The translations under genes were made by a program, and so were the position numbers. Shown piece by piece: positions 55,634 through 64,000 of a DNA stretch of 64,000 bases. This stretch comes from Pseudomonas sp. P8_229. Its GTDB lineage: Bacteria > Pseudomonadota > Gammaproteobacteria > Pseudomonadales > Pseudomonadaceae. The DNA lies in the NCBI RefSeq assembly GCF_034008635.1, contig NZ_CP125378.1:3221501-3285500 (forward strand). The letters are read 5' to 3'. Each line of letters opens with the position of its first letter. The stretch's first letter is position 1. Under the pieces are notes generated by a model. It was not told where the DNA came from, did no database searches, and worked only from the letters and a program-made list of their open reading frames with translations.

Positions 55634-56074
55634 ATGAGTATTTTTAGCTTTGTGAAAGAAGCCGGCGAAAAACTGATCGACCTGTTGACCCCGGGCAACG
55701 CCAATGCCAGCGAGCAGTTGAAGGAACATATCAGCAAGGTCGGGTTGGGCAATCCGAATGTTCAGGCGACCGTGGACGGCGACAAGGTCACGGTTACCGG
55801 TGACGTAGCGAGCCAGGAGGAGAAGGAAAAGATTCTGCTGGCGGTGGGTAATATTGCCGGTGTTGGCAGTGTGGATGACCAGATCACGGTGACCGGTCCG
55901 GTGGTGGTGGCTGCCGAGTTTGTTGAAGTTAAGGCCGGGGACACTCTTAGTGCGATCTCGCTGCGGGTTTATGGCAATGCCAACCAGTACGAAAAGATCT
56001 TCGAGGCCAACAAACCGATGCTCAAGGATGTGAACAAGATTTATCCAGGGCAGAAGCTTCGTATTCCGAAGTAA
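55634..56074 (+). CDS. kbp: BON-LysM protein (Kbp/YgaU-like)
   Basis: 146 residues with a BON domain (about 20-90, ITVTGPV near the end) and a LysM domain (about 97-145, [30 protein letters not shown]). It has no signal peptide. E. coli Kbp (YgaU) has the same order and binds potassium in the cytoplasm. AAGGAG lies before the ATG at 55634. Upstream in-frame starts are unlikely. Confidence 0.93.
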   Translation: MSIFSFVKEAGEKLIDLLTPGNANASEQLKEHISKVGLGNPNVQATVDGDKVTVTGDVASQEEKEKILLAVGNIAGVGSVDDQITVTGPVVVAAEFVEVKAGDTLSAISLRVYGNANQYEKIFEANKPMLKDVNKIYPGQKLRIPK

Positions 56075-56084
56075 TCCTCAAGTT

Positions 56085-56152
56085 CGCTAGCGCCAGCAGG
56101 CTCGCCCCACATCGGACTGCATTTCAATGTGGAGCGAGCCTGCTCGGGAATG
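56085..56152. repeat. REP inverted pair, partly decayed
   Basis: CGCCAGCAGGCTCGCCCCAC and GTGGAGCGAGCCTGCTCGGG flank about 20 nt between convergent genes. Confidence 0.8.
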
Positions 56153-56165
56153 GGCCAACCCGGTC

Positions 56166-56828
56166 TCAAAGCCCGATGATCAACTCGCGATAATCCTCGA
56201 CCGCCGCAAACTCGGCGGTGTCCTTCGGCCCTTTGCGGCTGTCCGGCTCTTTGACCGCCAGTAGATGCGCCACACCAAAACTTCGCGCACTGCGCAGGAT
56301 CGGCAGGGTGTCATCGATAAACAGGCTGCGCGCCGGATCAAAGTCGATGTCTGCCTGCAAGGCATCCCAGAACTGTGGATTCTCCTTGGGGAAACCGTAA
56401 TCGTGGGAGCTGATCAGCCGTTCGAAATACGGCGCCAGTTCAACCCGCTCCAGTTTCAGCGACAGTGAATCGCGGTGTGCGTTGGTGATCATGATCACCC
56501 GTTTGCCAGCCTGTTTGATCGTTTGCAGAAACGTGTCGGCATCCGGACGCAGCGCGATCAGGTGCGCGGTTTCCAGTTTCAGTTCACGCACCGAGAGTTT
56601 CAGTTCGGTGCTCCAGAAGTCCAGGCAATACCACTGCAGCTGACCGGCATGGCGCTCGAACAGCGGCTGCAACTCCATGTCGGCCATGGCCCGGCTGACA
56701 CCGTGCAGTTCGGCGTAGCGCTGGGGCAGGTGTTCCAGCCAGAAATGGTTGTCGAAGTGCAGATCCAGCAACGTACCGTCCATGTCCAGCAGGACGGTAT
56801 CGATGTCAGACCAGGGTAAAGAAGGCAT
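56166..56828 (-). CDS. yrfG: GMP/IMP nucleotidase YrfG
   Basis: HAD-superfamily phosphatase of 220 residues. Motif I is LLDMDGTLLDL (about 13-23), motif II MITNAH (about 112), and motif III/IV KENPQFW with IDDTLPIL. The E. coli enzyme hydrolyses GMP and IMP. Divergent from nudE, the usual neighbour in Pseudomonas and E. coli. Confidence 0.92.
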   Translation of the reverse strand: MPSLPWSDIDTVLLDMDGTLLDLHFDNHFWLEHLPQRYAELHGVSRAMADMELQPLFERHAGQLQWYCLDFWSTELKLSVRELKLETAHLIALRPDADTFLQTIKQAGKRVIMITNAHRDSLSLKLERVELAPYFERLISSHDYGFPKENPQFWDALQADIDFDPARSLFIDDTLPILRSARSFGVAHLLAVKEPDSRKGPKDTAEFAAVEDYRELIIGL

Positions 56829-56916
56829 GGCAACGTCTCGAGCGGTAGAAAGATATCCGACACAAACAATCGGGAAAGCCGCGTTATAGTAGCGCGTTCA
56901 CGCCAAGGAGCTTTGC

Positions 56917-57483
56917 ATGCGCCAGAAACCCACTGTACTCGCCCGCGAGATCGTCGCCACCAGTCGCCTGTTTTGCGTCGAAGAACTGAAGCTGCGTTTT
57001 TCCAATGGCGTGGAGCGCACCTACGAGCGTCTGGTCGGCAAAGGTGCGGGCTATGGCGCGGTGATGATCGTGGCGATGCTCGACAGCGAACACGCGGTGC
57101 TGGTCGAGGAATATTGCGGCGGCACTGACGAATACGAACTGTCCCTGCCCAAAGGCTTGATCGAGCCGGGTGAGGATGTGCTGGCAGCGGCCGAGCGCGA
57201 GCTCAAGGAAGAGGCCGGTTTTGGCGCCCGCCAACTGGAGCACCTGACCGAGCTGTCGCTGTCGCCCGGTTACATGAGCCAGAAGATTCAGGTGGTGCTG
57301 GCCACCGATCTCTACGAAGAGCGCCTGGAGGGCGACGAGCCCGAGCCGATGCGGGTCGACAAGGTCAACCTGCGTGAACTGGTGGCGCTGGCGCAAAATC
57401 CGCAATTTACCGAAGGTCGTGCCTTGGCGGCACTGTATCTGGCCCGTGATCTGCTGACGCAACGCGGGTTCTTTCAGGCATGA
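56917..57483 (+). CDS. nudE: ADP compounds hydrolase NudE
   Basis: Nudix hydrolase of 188 residues. The Nudix box GLIEPGEDVLAAAERELKEE is followed by AGF and fits GX5EX7REUXEEXGU. Cleaves ADP-ribose and related nucleoside diphosphates. AAGGAG precedes the ATG by 7 nt. Overlaps cysQ by 4 nt. Confidence 0.95.
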   Translation: MRQKPTVLAREIVATSRLFCVEELKLRFSNGVERTYERLVGKGAGYGAVMIVAMLDSEHAVLVEEYCGGTDEYELSLPKGLIEPGEDVLAAAERELKEEAGFGARQLEHLTELSLSPGYMSQKIQVVLATDLYEERLEGDEPEPMRVDKVNLRELVALAQNPQFTEGRALAALYLARDLLTQRGFFQA

Positions 57484-58322
57484 GTGAGACGTCGATGAGT
57501 TTTCCCCACCCGTTGATGGCGCCGGTGATTGAGCTGGCATTGCGAGCTGGCGAGGCGATCCTGCCGTTTTGGCGCGCCGGTGTTGAAGTCACCGCGAAGT
57601 CCGATGATTCCCCGGTGACAGCGGCAGACCTGGCTGCGCACCATGTGATCGTGGCCGGACTCACCGTGCTGGATTCCAGCATTCCGATTCTTTCCGAAGA
57701 AGACGCCGACATCCCGCAGAGTGTGCGTGCCGGGTGGCAGCGCTGGTGGTTGGTGGATCCGCTGGATGGCACCAAGGAATTCATCAGTGGCAGTGAAGAA
57801 TTCACCGTCAACATCGCCCTGATCGAAAACGGTCGGGTAGTGTTTGGTGTGGTATCGATGCCGACCAGTGGCCGGTTTTATGTGGGCGGTGCCGGTCTTG
57901 GCGCGTGGCGCGGCGACAAGGACGCAACGCCGATCGCGATTCAAGTGCGGGATGTGCTCGCCCCCGATGAAGCGTTCACCGTGGTGGCGAGCCGTCGGCA
58001 CTCGAGTCCGGAGCAGGAGCGCCTGCTCGCCGGTTTGAGCGCCAGCCTGGGCGAGTTGCAACTGGCAAACATCGGCAGTTCGCTGAAGTTTTGTCTGTTG
58101 GCCGAAGGTGCCGCGGATTGTTACCCAAGACTGGCGCCGACTTCGCAATGGGACACCGCTGCGGCGCAGGGCGTGCTCGAAGGTGCTGGCGGCGAGGTAT
58201 TGGATCTGCAGGGCGAAGCGTTTTGTTATCCAGCGCGGGAATCGCTGCTCAATGAATTCTTTCTGGCGCTGCCGGCGAAAGCGGCGTGGCGCGCAAGGCT
58301 ACTGGAACTGGCCCGCTCCTGA
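57480..58322 (+). CDS. cysQ: 3'(2'),5'-bisphosphate nucleotidase CysQ
   Basis: 280 residues of the inositol-monophosphatase family. Metal motifs are ILSEEDAD, VDPLDGTKEF (about 98-107) and QWDTAAAQGVLEGAGG. Removes PAP (3'-phosphoadenosine 5'-phosphate) made during sulfate assimilation, so it keeps that pathway from being inhibited. Overlaps nudE by 4 nt (ATGA). A second in-frame ATG follows five codons later and might be used. Confidence 0.95.
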   Translation: MSETSMSFPHPLMAPVIELALRAGEAILPFWRAGVEVTAKSDDSPVTAADLAAHHVIVAGLTVLDSSIPILSEEDADIPQSVRAGWQRWWLVDPLDGTKEFISGSEEFTVNIALIENGRVVFGVVSMPTSGRFYVGGAGLGAWRGDKDATPIAIQVRDVLAPDEAFTVVASRRHSSPEQERLLAGLSASLGELQLANIGSSLKFCLLAEGAADCYPRLAPTSQWDTAAAQGVLEGAGGEVLDLQGEAFCYPARESLLNEFFLALPAKAAWRARLLELARS

Positions 58323-58338
58323 GTCCTGCATACAGCAT

Positions 58339-58446
58339 TGTAGTGAGGGGACTTATCCCCGATGGACCGCGTAGCGGTCCCAATCTACGTACGACATGAA
58401 TTGCGACTGCTGCGCAGCCGATCGGGGATAAATCCCCTCGCCACAA
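58339..58446. repeat. Long inverted repeat (TGAGGGGATTTATCCCCG family)
   Basis: TAGTGAGGGGACTTATCCCC and GGGGATAAATCCCCTCGCCAC flank about 70 nt that includes a GGACCGCG-type inner hairpin. Same family as at 15457 and 25898. Lies between the convergent cysQ and thioesterase genes. Confidence 0.8.
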
Positions 58447-58469
58447 GTGATTGGTGCATCACTGAAGAC

Positions 58470-58925
58470 TCAGCGGTGCAGAACGTACTGCCCGCTGAAG
58501 GTCACCGCATCCTCATCACTACCGGCATTGATGATCCGTGTATTGAGCGTCAACCGTGCCCGTCCGTAACGCCGATACATCGCCAGAAATTTCTTCCACA
58601 CCGCCGCTTCGGGTGCCGGGCAAATCGCCGTGGCGTCGCCGGTCACCGGCAGCGGATAGCTGATCTGCCCTTCCTGAATCACGATGTGCCCGTCTTCGAC
58701 GCCTTCATCCTTGAGGCGCAAATGCAGCCAGCCCCAACCTGCCAGCACCGCACCACAGTAGAGGCTGCCGCCGAACATGGTGCTCTTGTGATTGACGTTC
58801 GGCTCCAGCGGCAAGTGCAGGCTCAGCTGTTGCTCACGCCAGTCGAGTACCTTGAGGCCCATCTCGCGGGTCAGCGGAATATCGTGATGCAGCACGGATT
58901 CCAGATAGCGGCTGTCGCGGTTCAT
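58470..58925 (-). CDS. YiiD C-terminal-type thioesterase
   Basis: 151 residues, equal to the thioesterase half of E. coli YiiD without its acetyltransferase half. The segment NHKSTMFGGSLYCGAVLAGWG (about 44-64) is the hotdog signature. The start overlaps the dctD stop by 4 nt (ATGA), so it is the last gene of the dctB-dctD operon. The link to C4-dicarboxylate sensing is unclear and may be only positional. Confidence 0.88.
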   Translation of the reverse strand: MNRDSRYLESVLHHDIPLTREMGLKVLDWREQQLSLHLPLEPNVNHKSTMFGGSLYCGAVLAGWGWLHLRLKDEGVEDGHIVIQEGQISYPLPVTGDATAICPAPEAAVWKKFLAMYRRYGRARLTLNTRIINAGSDEDAVTFSGQYVLHR

Positions 58926-60307
58926 TCGGTTTCGTCTCCATGGGCGCCACTGTCGGCGAAATTCAACCCGTGCTTGCGCAGCTTGTCGTGCAGGGTCTTG
59001 CGCGGAATCCCCAGGGCTTCGGCGAGGCTGCGTACCGAGCTGTGGGCGCGCGCCAGCTCAGCGGCGATCAACGATTTCTCGAAGTTTTCCACTTGCTCGC
59101 TCAGGCCTCCGCTGATGACCTCCGCAACAGTGCCGCCGCCCTCGACGCCGCTGTTATCCAGCGCCAGTTCCAGGCCGAGAGCGAAACGCTCGGCAGCGTT
59201 CTGCAGTTCGCGCACGTTGCCCGGCCAGGTGTGGCGCAGCAGCAGGGCGCGTTGCGCCGGTTGCAGTTCATGCGGCGGCAAGCCATGGCGGGCGCTGGCT
59301 TCATCGGCGTAATGCTGGAACAGCACCAGTGCGTCTTCGCCGCGTTCGCGCAATGGCGGAATGCGCAGCGGCGCGACGTTCAGGCGGTAATACAAGTCGG
59401 CACGAAAGCGCCCCTGATCGGCAGCCTGGCGCAGGTCTTCCTTGGTCGCGGCGATGACGCGGATGTCCAGCGGGATCAACTGATTGCCGCCGAGGCGTTC
59501 GACCACACGCTCTTGCAGCATGCGCAGTAGTTTTACCTGCACGTCCATGCTCATGCTTTCGATTTCGTCGAGAAACAGCGTGCCGCCATTGGCGAACTCG
59601 AACTTGCCGATCCGGCGTTTCTGCGCGCCGGTGAAGGCGCCTGGCTCATGCCCGAACAGTTCGCTTTCGACCACCGACTCGGCCAGCGCTCCGGCGTTGA
59701 TCGCCACGAACGGGCCGTTGCGTCGGCTCGACAAGTCGTGCAGCGCACGGGCCACGACTTCTTTGCCGGCGCCGGTTTCACCGAGGATCAACACGTCAGC
59801 CTTGGTCGCGGCCAGCGCGCCGATCTGCTCGCGCAGGCGCAACATCGGCGCCGAATGGCCGACCAGTCGGGCACTCAATTCGTTGCGGTCGCTCAGGGCC
59901 AGACGCAGGCTGCGGTTGTCCAGCACCAGGCGGCGCAGGGCCAGGGCGCGGCGCACGCTGTCGAGCAGCGCATCGCTGGCGAACGGTTTTTCCAGAAAGT
60001 CATAGGCGCCGGCACGCATCGCCTGCACCGCCAGCGGCACGTCGCCGTGGCCGGTGATCAGTAGCACCGGCAGCTCGGGATCCTGAGCGTGCAGTTCGCT
60101 CAACAACTCCAGACCGTCCATGCCCGGCATGCGGATGTCGCTGACCACCACACCAGGCCAGTCACGCTCCAGTTGTGCGGCGAGGCCTTTGGCTTCGGAC
60201 AACGGGAGGATTTTCAGGCCGGCCAGGTCCAGGGTCTGGCCGAGGGCCTGACGCAGGTGCGGATCGTCGTCGATCAACACCACCTGAATGCGATTGTCGA
60301 TGGTCAT
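58922..60307 (-). CDS. dctD: Sigma-54-dependent response regulator DctD
   Basis: NtrC-type regulator of 461 residues. Receiver with Asp57 (VVVSDIRMPGMDG), AAA+ domain with Walker A GETGAGKE, the sigma-54 contact motif GAFTGA, and Walker B GGTLFLDEIE, then a Fis-type HTH (SLAEALGIPRKTLHDKLRKHG). Assigned DctD from the sequence and from its position between dctB and rmlC, as in P. aeruginosa. It activates C4-dicarboxylate transporter genes, which are not in this window. Overlaps dctB by 4 nt. Confidence 0.9.
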   Translation of the reverse strand: MTIDNRIQVVLIDDDPHLRQALGQTLDLAGLKILPLSEAKGLAAQLERDWPGVVVSDIRMPGMDGLELLSELHAQDPELPVLLITGHGDVPLAVQAMRAGAYDFLEKPFASDALLDSVRRALALRRLVLDNRSLRLALSDRNELSARLVGHSAPMLRLREQIGALAATKADVLILGETGAGKEVVARALHDLSSRRNGPFVAINAGALAESVVESELFGHEPGAFTGAQKRRIGKFEFANGGTLFLDEIESMSMDVQVKLLRMLQERVVERLGGNQLIPLDIRVIAATKEDLRQAADQGRFRADLYYRLNVAPLRIPPLRERGEDALVLFQHYADEASARHGLPPHELQPAQRALLLRHTWPGNVRELQNAAERFALGLELALDNSGVEGGGTVAEVISGGLSEQVENFEKSLIAAELARAHSSVRSLAEALGIPRKTLHDKLRKHGLNFADSGAHGDETE

Positions 60308-62112
60308 GCACTTCGATCCTCGGACGGTTGCAGGCTGACCCCGGGCGCGCCGGCGCGCAGCCGCAGGGTGATCAAGGCGCCACCTTGCTTGTGGTTGGCG
60401 AACGACAGTTCACCACCGAAGGCGCGCATCAGGGTTTCACAGATCGCCAGCCCCAGCCCAAGCCCCTGCGTGCGGGTCTTGGTGGTGTAGAAGGGCTCGC
60501 TGGCGCGGCCAAGGGCTTCCATGCAGAACCCCGGGCCGTTGTCGCGAATGTACAGATTGACGCCTTCGGCAGTGGATTCGGCACTCAGCCACAGTTTGCG
60601 CGGCGGGCCTTTTTCGGTGAGGGCATCGAGAGCGTTGGCCAGCAGGTTGCCGAGCACCTGGCGCAGACGGGTTTCCCCTGCTTCGACCCACAGGGTGGCG
60701 GCGGGCAGGTCGCGGATCAGCTCGACCTCCATGCTGCGGCGCCGTTTGGCCAGCAACGCCAGCGCATCGTCCAGCGCCGGTTGCAGGGCGACGCTTTCCG
60801 GGGCGTGGCGGTCGCGGCGGGCGAAGGCGCGCAGGTGGGCGATGATCGAGGCCATGCGCCCGGTCAGTTCGCTGATCAGTTTGAGGTTGCCGCGAGCATC
60901 GTCGGTGCGCTGATGATCGAGCAGCACTTCGGCGTTTTCGGCGTAGCTGCGGATCGCCGCCAGCGGCTGGTTGAGTTCGTGGCTGATGCTTGCCGACATG
61001 GTACCCAGCGCCGACAGTTTGCCGGCCTGGACCAGATCGTCCTGGGCGCGTACCAGCTCCTGCTGGGCCTGTTCACGCTCCAGTACTTCCTGCTTGAGAC
61101 GGCGGTTGAGGCCTTCCAGATCGCTGGTTCGCTCCGCCACTCGACCTTCCAGTTCGCGACGGGCCTTGGCTTCGAACGCGATGCGCTCCAGATAATGCCG
61201 GCGGCGCTGCATCATCAATCCGAGCAACAGCATCACCACCAACAGTGTGGCGCCACCGATCGCCACCACGGTTCGCACCGGGCGGTCGATCAGCGTGCGT
61301 GGGGCAAGGATGCTGACGCTCCAGCCGGTTTCGGCGATGTCGACGGTTTGGATCAGCCAGGCGCTGTCGCTGAGGTTCAGCGGGCGCGGTTCGCGGGTCG
61401 GATAGGGCAGGATGGCGGTGATCGCCGAGCGCTCGGTATCGCTCAAAATTCGGGTCGAACGAAAGCGCCATTCCGGGCGTGAGGTGAGGATGACCACGCC
61501 GTTGTGGTCGGTCACCAGCAGTTGTTCCGGGGTCTTGCCCCACAGGCTTTCGGTGTGGTCGAGATCGACCTTGATCACCAGCACGCCGATGATTTTTTCG
61601 CCGTTGCGCACTGCGGCGGCGAAGAAATAACCGCGTTTGGCCGAAGTAGTGCCAAGGCCGAAGAAACGCCCTAGACGCCCGGCCATGGCTTCGCTGAAAT
61701 ACGGACGGAAAGCGAAATTGCGTCCGACGAAACTGTCATGTTTGTCCCAGTTCGACGCCGCCAGAGTCTGGCCACTGGTGTCCATCAGGTACATGACTTC
61801 GGCGCCGGTCTGTGCGGCGATGTTTTTCAGCAGGCGATTGGCGTTGCCTTGGGTGACGCCGTCGTCCGGTGCCCCGAGCACGGCGCGCAGGGCCGGCAGA
61901 TCGCCGAGAATCTGCGGCAACACTTCATAGCGGTGCAGGGTGCCCAACAGGTTGGCGACATAGAGGTCGAGGGTCTGGCGGTTTTGCCCGGCCAGTTCAC
62001 TGCGGTAATAGCGCTCGGCCAGATGTTCCAGCGGCCACAGCAGCGGCGCCAGGCACAGGGCCAGCAGAGCGAGGCTGCGCCAGCGGGGCCTGCGGGGAAG
62101 AGATGGTTTCAT
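60304..62112 (-). CDS. dctB: C4-dicarboxylate sensor histidine kinase DctB
   Basis: 602 residues. Two TM segments (about 13-28 and about 275-297) bracket a periplasmic double-Cache-type domain (FVGRNFAFRPYFSEAMAG). The H-box is MSASISHELNQPLAAIRSYAE, and the ATPase domain has LLANALDAL, YIRDNGPGF and GLGLGLAICETLMRAFGG. A coiled-coil (VAERTSDLEGLNRRLKQEVLEREQAQ) links the TM to the kinase. Signals to DctD; the pair overlap by 4 nt. Confidence 0.9.
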   Translation of the reverse strand: MKPSLPRRPRWRSLALLALCLAPLLWPLEHLAERYYRSELAGQNRQTLDLYVANLLGTLHRYEVLPQILGDLPALRAVLGAPDDGVTQGNANRLLKNIAAQTGAEVMYLMDTSGQTLAASNWDKHDSFVGRNFAFRPYFSEAMAGRLGRFFGLGTTSAKRGYFFAAAVRNGEKIIGVLVIKVDLDHTESLWGKTPEQLLVTDHNGVVILTSRPEWRFRSTRILSDTERSAITAILPYPTREPRPLNLSDSAWLIQTVDIAETGWSVSILAPRTLIDRPVRTVVAIGGATLLVVMLLLGLMMQRRRHYLERIAFEAKARRELEGRVAERTSDLEGLNRRLKQEVLEREQAQQELVRAQDDLVQAGKLSALGTMSASISHELNQPLAAIRSYAENAEVLLDHQRTDDARGNLKLISELTGRMASIIAHLRAFARRDRHAPESVALQPALDDALALLAKRRRSMEVELIRDLPAATLWVEAGETRLRQVLGNLLANALDALTEKGPPRKLWLSAESTAEGVNLYIRDNGPGFCMEALGRASEPFYTTKTRTQGLGLGLAICETLMRAFGGELSFANHKQGGALITLRLRAGAPGVSLQPSEDRSA

Positions 62113-62120
62113 GAGCCGGA

Positions 62121-62142
62121 TGCGCCTGAGTGAACAGGCGCA
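62121..62142. repeat. Hairpin between rmlC and dctB
   Basis: TGCGCCTG and CAGGCGCA enclose AGTGAA. No T-run on either strand, so it is a weak terminator or a structural element between the two minus-strand genes. Confidence 0.5.
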
Positions 62143-62154
62143 TTATGCCTAGGC

Positions 62155-62700
62155 TCAGGCGAAGACGTCAGCGTCCTTGAGCAGCGCACCGGCCTGATCC
62201 TTGGCCGACAGCTTCGGCGCTTCGTCCAGTTGCCAGTCGATGCCCAAAGCGGGATCGTCCCAGCGAATGCTGCGCTCGGACGATGGATCGTAGTAGTTGG
62301 TGGTCTTGTAGAGGAATTCTGCGAACTCGCTCAGCACCACGAAACCATGCGCGAAACCTTCCGGAACCCACAGTTGACGGTGGTTTTCAGCCGACAGGCG
62401 GACGGCAACCCATTTGCCAAAGTGCGGCGAGCTGCGACGGATGTCCACGGCCACATCAAGCACTTCACCTGCGGTTACCCGGACCAGTTTGCCCTGGGTG
62501 TTCTGCAGTTGGTAATGCAGGCCGCGCAACACACCTTTTTGCGAGCGCGAATGGTTGTCCTGGACGAATTGGGTGTCCAGACCGGTTGCCTCCTGGAACG
62601 CCTTGGCATTGAAACTCTCGTAGAAGAAGCCGCGCTCGTCACCAAATACCTTGGGTTCGATGATCAGAACACCGGGCAGATCGGTGGTGATTACATTCAT
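62155..62700 (-). CDS. rmlC: dTDP-4-dehydrorhamnose 3,5-epimerase RmlC
   Basis: Cupin-fold epimerase of 181 residues in dTDP-L-rhamnose synthesis. Key segments are GVLIIEPKVFGDERGFFYESFN, the catalytic His in LRGLHYQLQ and VPEGFAHGFVVLS. The companion genes rmlB, rmlD and rmlA do not lie beside it within the window; the next gene to the right is divergent. So this copy is separated from the rest of the pathway. It keeps the neighbourhood with dctB known in P. aeruginosa (rmlC-dctB). Confidence 0.94.
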   Translation of the reverse strand: MNVITTDLPGVLIIEPKVFGDERGFFYESFNAKAFQEATGLDTQFVQDNHSRSQKGVLRGLHYQLQNTQGKLVRVTAGEVLDVAVDIRRSSPHFGKWVAVRLSAENHRQLWVPEGFAHGFVVLSEFAEFLYKTTNYYDPSSERSIRWDDPALGIDWQLDEAPKLSAKDQAGALLKDADVFA

Positions 62701-62846
62701 GAGGTTTTTCCAGATAGATGTGAATGGCCGACATTCTTGCGCAAAGCGTCGGCGGATGCGAGCGCCTGAATAACCGCGATCGGGGGTTGCGCATCCTCCG
62801 CAGCAATGGCGATATAGGCGCCTAATAAAATTTCAGGGGTCGTTTC

Positions 62847-64000
62847 ATGCCGCTCGCCACGTTGATTCATCGCGCCAGTTTGCCCAGCCCACAGGTCTCT
62901 GAGGCGCAGGCCCGGCAGTGGCTGGCGGAGCATTACGGGCTCAGCGGCACGTTACAGGCGCTGGGCAGTCAGCAGGACCTCAATTACCGGGTCGACAGTG
63001 AGCGTGGGCGCTTTGTCCTGAAAATCTGCCGTGGCGATTACGCGCTGGTAGAGCTGCAGGCCCAGCATGCGGGTCTCAAGTACCTCGCTGAGCACTCGTC
63101 GGTGCATGTGCCCAAGGTTATCCCGGCCAAAAACGGCGCAGATCTGTTGTCTCTGCAGGCCAATGGCGAGCCGGTGCACGTGCGGCTGCTGGACTACATC
63201 GAAGGCCAGCCGCTGACCCATCTTGAGCACCTGGGCCACGGCGTGGTGGCCGGTTTTGGTCAGCTGTGTGGCGAGATGGACCTGGCGCTGGCCGGTTTCG
63301 ACCACCCGGGTCTTGAGCGCACCCTGCAGTGGGATGCACGCCATGCCAGTGCGCTGATCAACCATCTGCTGCCGGTGATTCAGGACGAGCGCCAGCGCAC
63401 ATTGATCGCTGATGCCGCCGAACAGGCCGAGCGCCGCCTGCAGCCGTTGCAGGACAAGCTGCCGGTGCAGGCGATTCACATGGACATCACCGACGATAAC
63501 GCCGTCTGGCAACGGGACGCCCGGCGCCACTGGCAATTGCAGGGCGTGATCGATTTCGGTGATCTGGTGCGCACCTGGCGGATCACCGATTTGTCGGTGA
63601 CGTGCGCGGCGCTGCTGCACCATGCCGGCGGTGATCCGTTCGTGATTCTGCCGGCGGTGCAGGCCTATCACGCGGTCAATCCGCTGCATCATGAAGAGTT
63701 GCAGGCACTGTGGCCGCTGATCGTGGCGCGGGCGGCGGTGCTGGTGCTCAGTGGCGAGCAGCAGGTCAGCATCGATCCGGGCAACACTTACAGCCGCGAC
63801 AATCTTGGCCACGAGTGGGAGATTTTCCACGTGGCGACTTCGGTGCCGCTGGCGTTGATGGAGGCGGCGATCCTCACGTCGGTCGGCCAGCCTCTGCCGG
63901 CCATCGGCAGTGAAGGTTTTGCGCCGTTGTTGCCAGAGCTGGTCGGGCGCGAATTCGCGTTGATCGACCTGGGTGTCCTCAGTCCGCATTTCGAGGCGGG
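62847..64000 (+). CDS. Large protein with aminoglycoside-phosphotransferase-like N-terminus (partial)
   Basis: The reading frame is open to the window end, giving at least 384 residues. The kinase-like N-terminal domain (about 40-275) includes the catalytic loop IHMDITDDNAVW and the metal loop LQGVIDFGDL, the HxDxxxxN and DFGD patterns of the APH/choline-kinase fold. In pseudomonads such a domain is often followed by a peptidase M23 and a class-III aminotransferase in one long chain (about 1000 residues). That full architecture is from family knowledge and is not visible here. AGGGG lies 8 nt before the ATG at 62847. Confidence 0.8.
   Translation, partial: MPLATLIHRASLPSPQVSEAQARQWLAEHYGLSGTLQALGSQQDLNYRVDSERGRFVLKICRGDYALVELQAQHAGLKYLAEHSSVHVPKVIPAKNGADLLSLQANGEPVHVRLLDYIEGQPLTHLEHLGHGVVAGFGQLCGEMDLALAGFDHPGLERTLQWDARHASALINHLLPVIQDERQRTLIADAAEQAERRLQPLQDKLPVQAIHMDITDDNAVWQRDARRHWQLQGVIDFGDLVRTWRITDLSVTCAALLHHAGGDPFVILPAVQAYHAVNPLHHEELQALWPLIVARAAVLVLSGEQQVSIDPGNTYSRDNLGHEWEIFHVATSVPLALMEAAILTSVGQPLPAIGSEGFAPLLPELVGREFALIDLGVLSPHFEA

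Noticed and set aside
4177..58446. Repeated sequences as a CRISPR array
   Set aside because: The repeats are dispersed inverted REP pairs in single gaps, not direct repeats with regular spacers; no cas genes.
1..64000. rRNA and tRNA genes
   Set aside because: No cloverleaf or rRNA-like sequence was seen in the intergenic regions.

Overview
The window reads as chromosomal DNA of a fluorescent Pseudomonas (P. fluorescens group). Support comes from the gene content and order (tex, ompR-envZ, rimK-rimB, hslR, hslO, pckA; yrfG, nudE-cysQ; dctB-dctD next to rmlC), the GC-rich codon use, and the many REP-type inverted repeats (half-sites such as CGCGAGCAGGCTCACTCC) between genes. No rRNA, tRNA, prophage, complete insertion sequence or CRISPR array was seen.

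Layout. (1) 1-4.2 kb: a two-gene RND efflux operon. (2) 4.3-4.9 kb: a SAM methyltransferase. (3) About 5-31 kb is dominated by sulfur acquisition: metQNI (D-methionine ABC transporter); an operon of two SfnB-type acyl-CoA-dehydrogenase-like enzymes and an FMN-dependent monooxygenase; a two-repeat beta-rich protein of unknown function; tcyJ-tcyL-tcyN (cystine ABC transporter) with D-cysteine desulfhydrase; a divergent serine acetyltransferase (epsC); a betaine/choline transporter betT with a BetI-like operator; an orphan HicB; a divergent LacI regulator facing a TonB receptor, a second FMN monooxygenase and an aldo/keto reductase; and tauABCD. Together these could import methionine, cystine, taurine and possibly sulfonates, sulfones or sulfate esters, release the sulfur, and make O-acetylserine to capture it. 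gshA at 31-33 kb and cysQ at 57 kb also touch thiol or sulfur metabolism.

(4) 33-44 kb is housekeeping: PaaI-type thioesterase and tex, ompR-envZ, rimB-rimK, hslR, an LpxT-like PAP2 phosphatase, hslO and pckA. (5) 44-47 kb is an accessory patch: a degenerate C-terminal piece of a RelE/ParE-type toxin, an orphan DUF2235/Tle1-like alpha/beta hydrolase with a small partner-like gene, an exported protein and a 43-residue lipoprotein. (6) 47-64 kb: recQ-type helicase, 3-hydroxyacyl-CoA dehydrogenase plus acyl-CoA thioesterase, a glycine-zipper protein, a candidate small RNA, fdhD plus a YdeP/FdhF-type molybdo-oxidoreductase, a BON-LysM protein (Kbp-like), yrfG, nudE-cysQ, a YiiD-type thioesterase with the dctD-dctB two-component pair, rmlC, and the start of a large protein with an aminoglycoside-phosphotransferase-like N-terminus that runs off the window.

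The strongest candidate for something not well described is the LacI / TonB receptor / FMN monooxygenase / aldo-keto reductase module at 21-27 kb beside tauABCD. The orphan hydrolase patch at 44-46 kb, the two-repeat protein at 11.8-12.6 kb and the small-RNA candidate at 51.8-51.9 kb also deserve attention. Functions come from reading motifs by eye; no database search was run.
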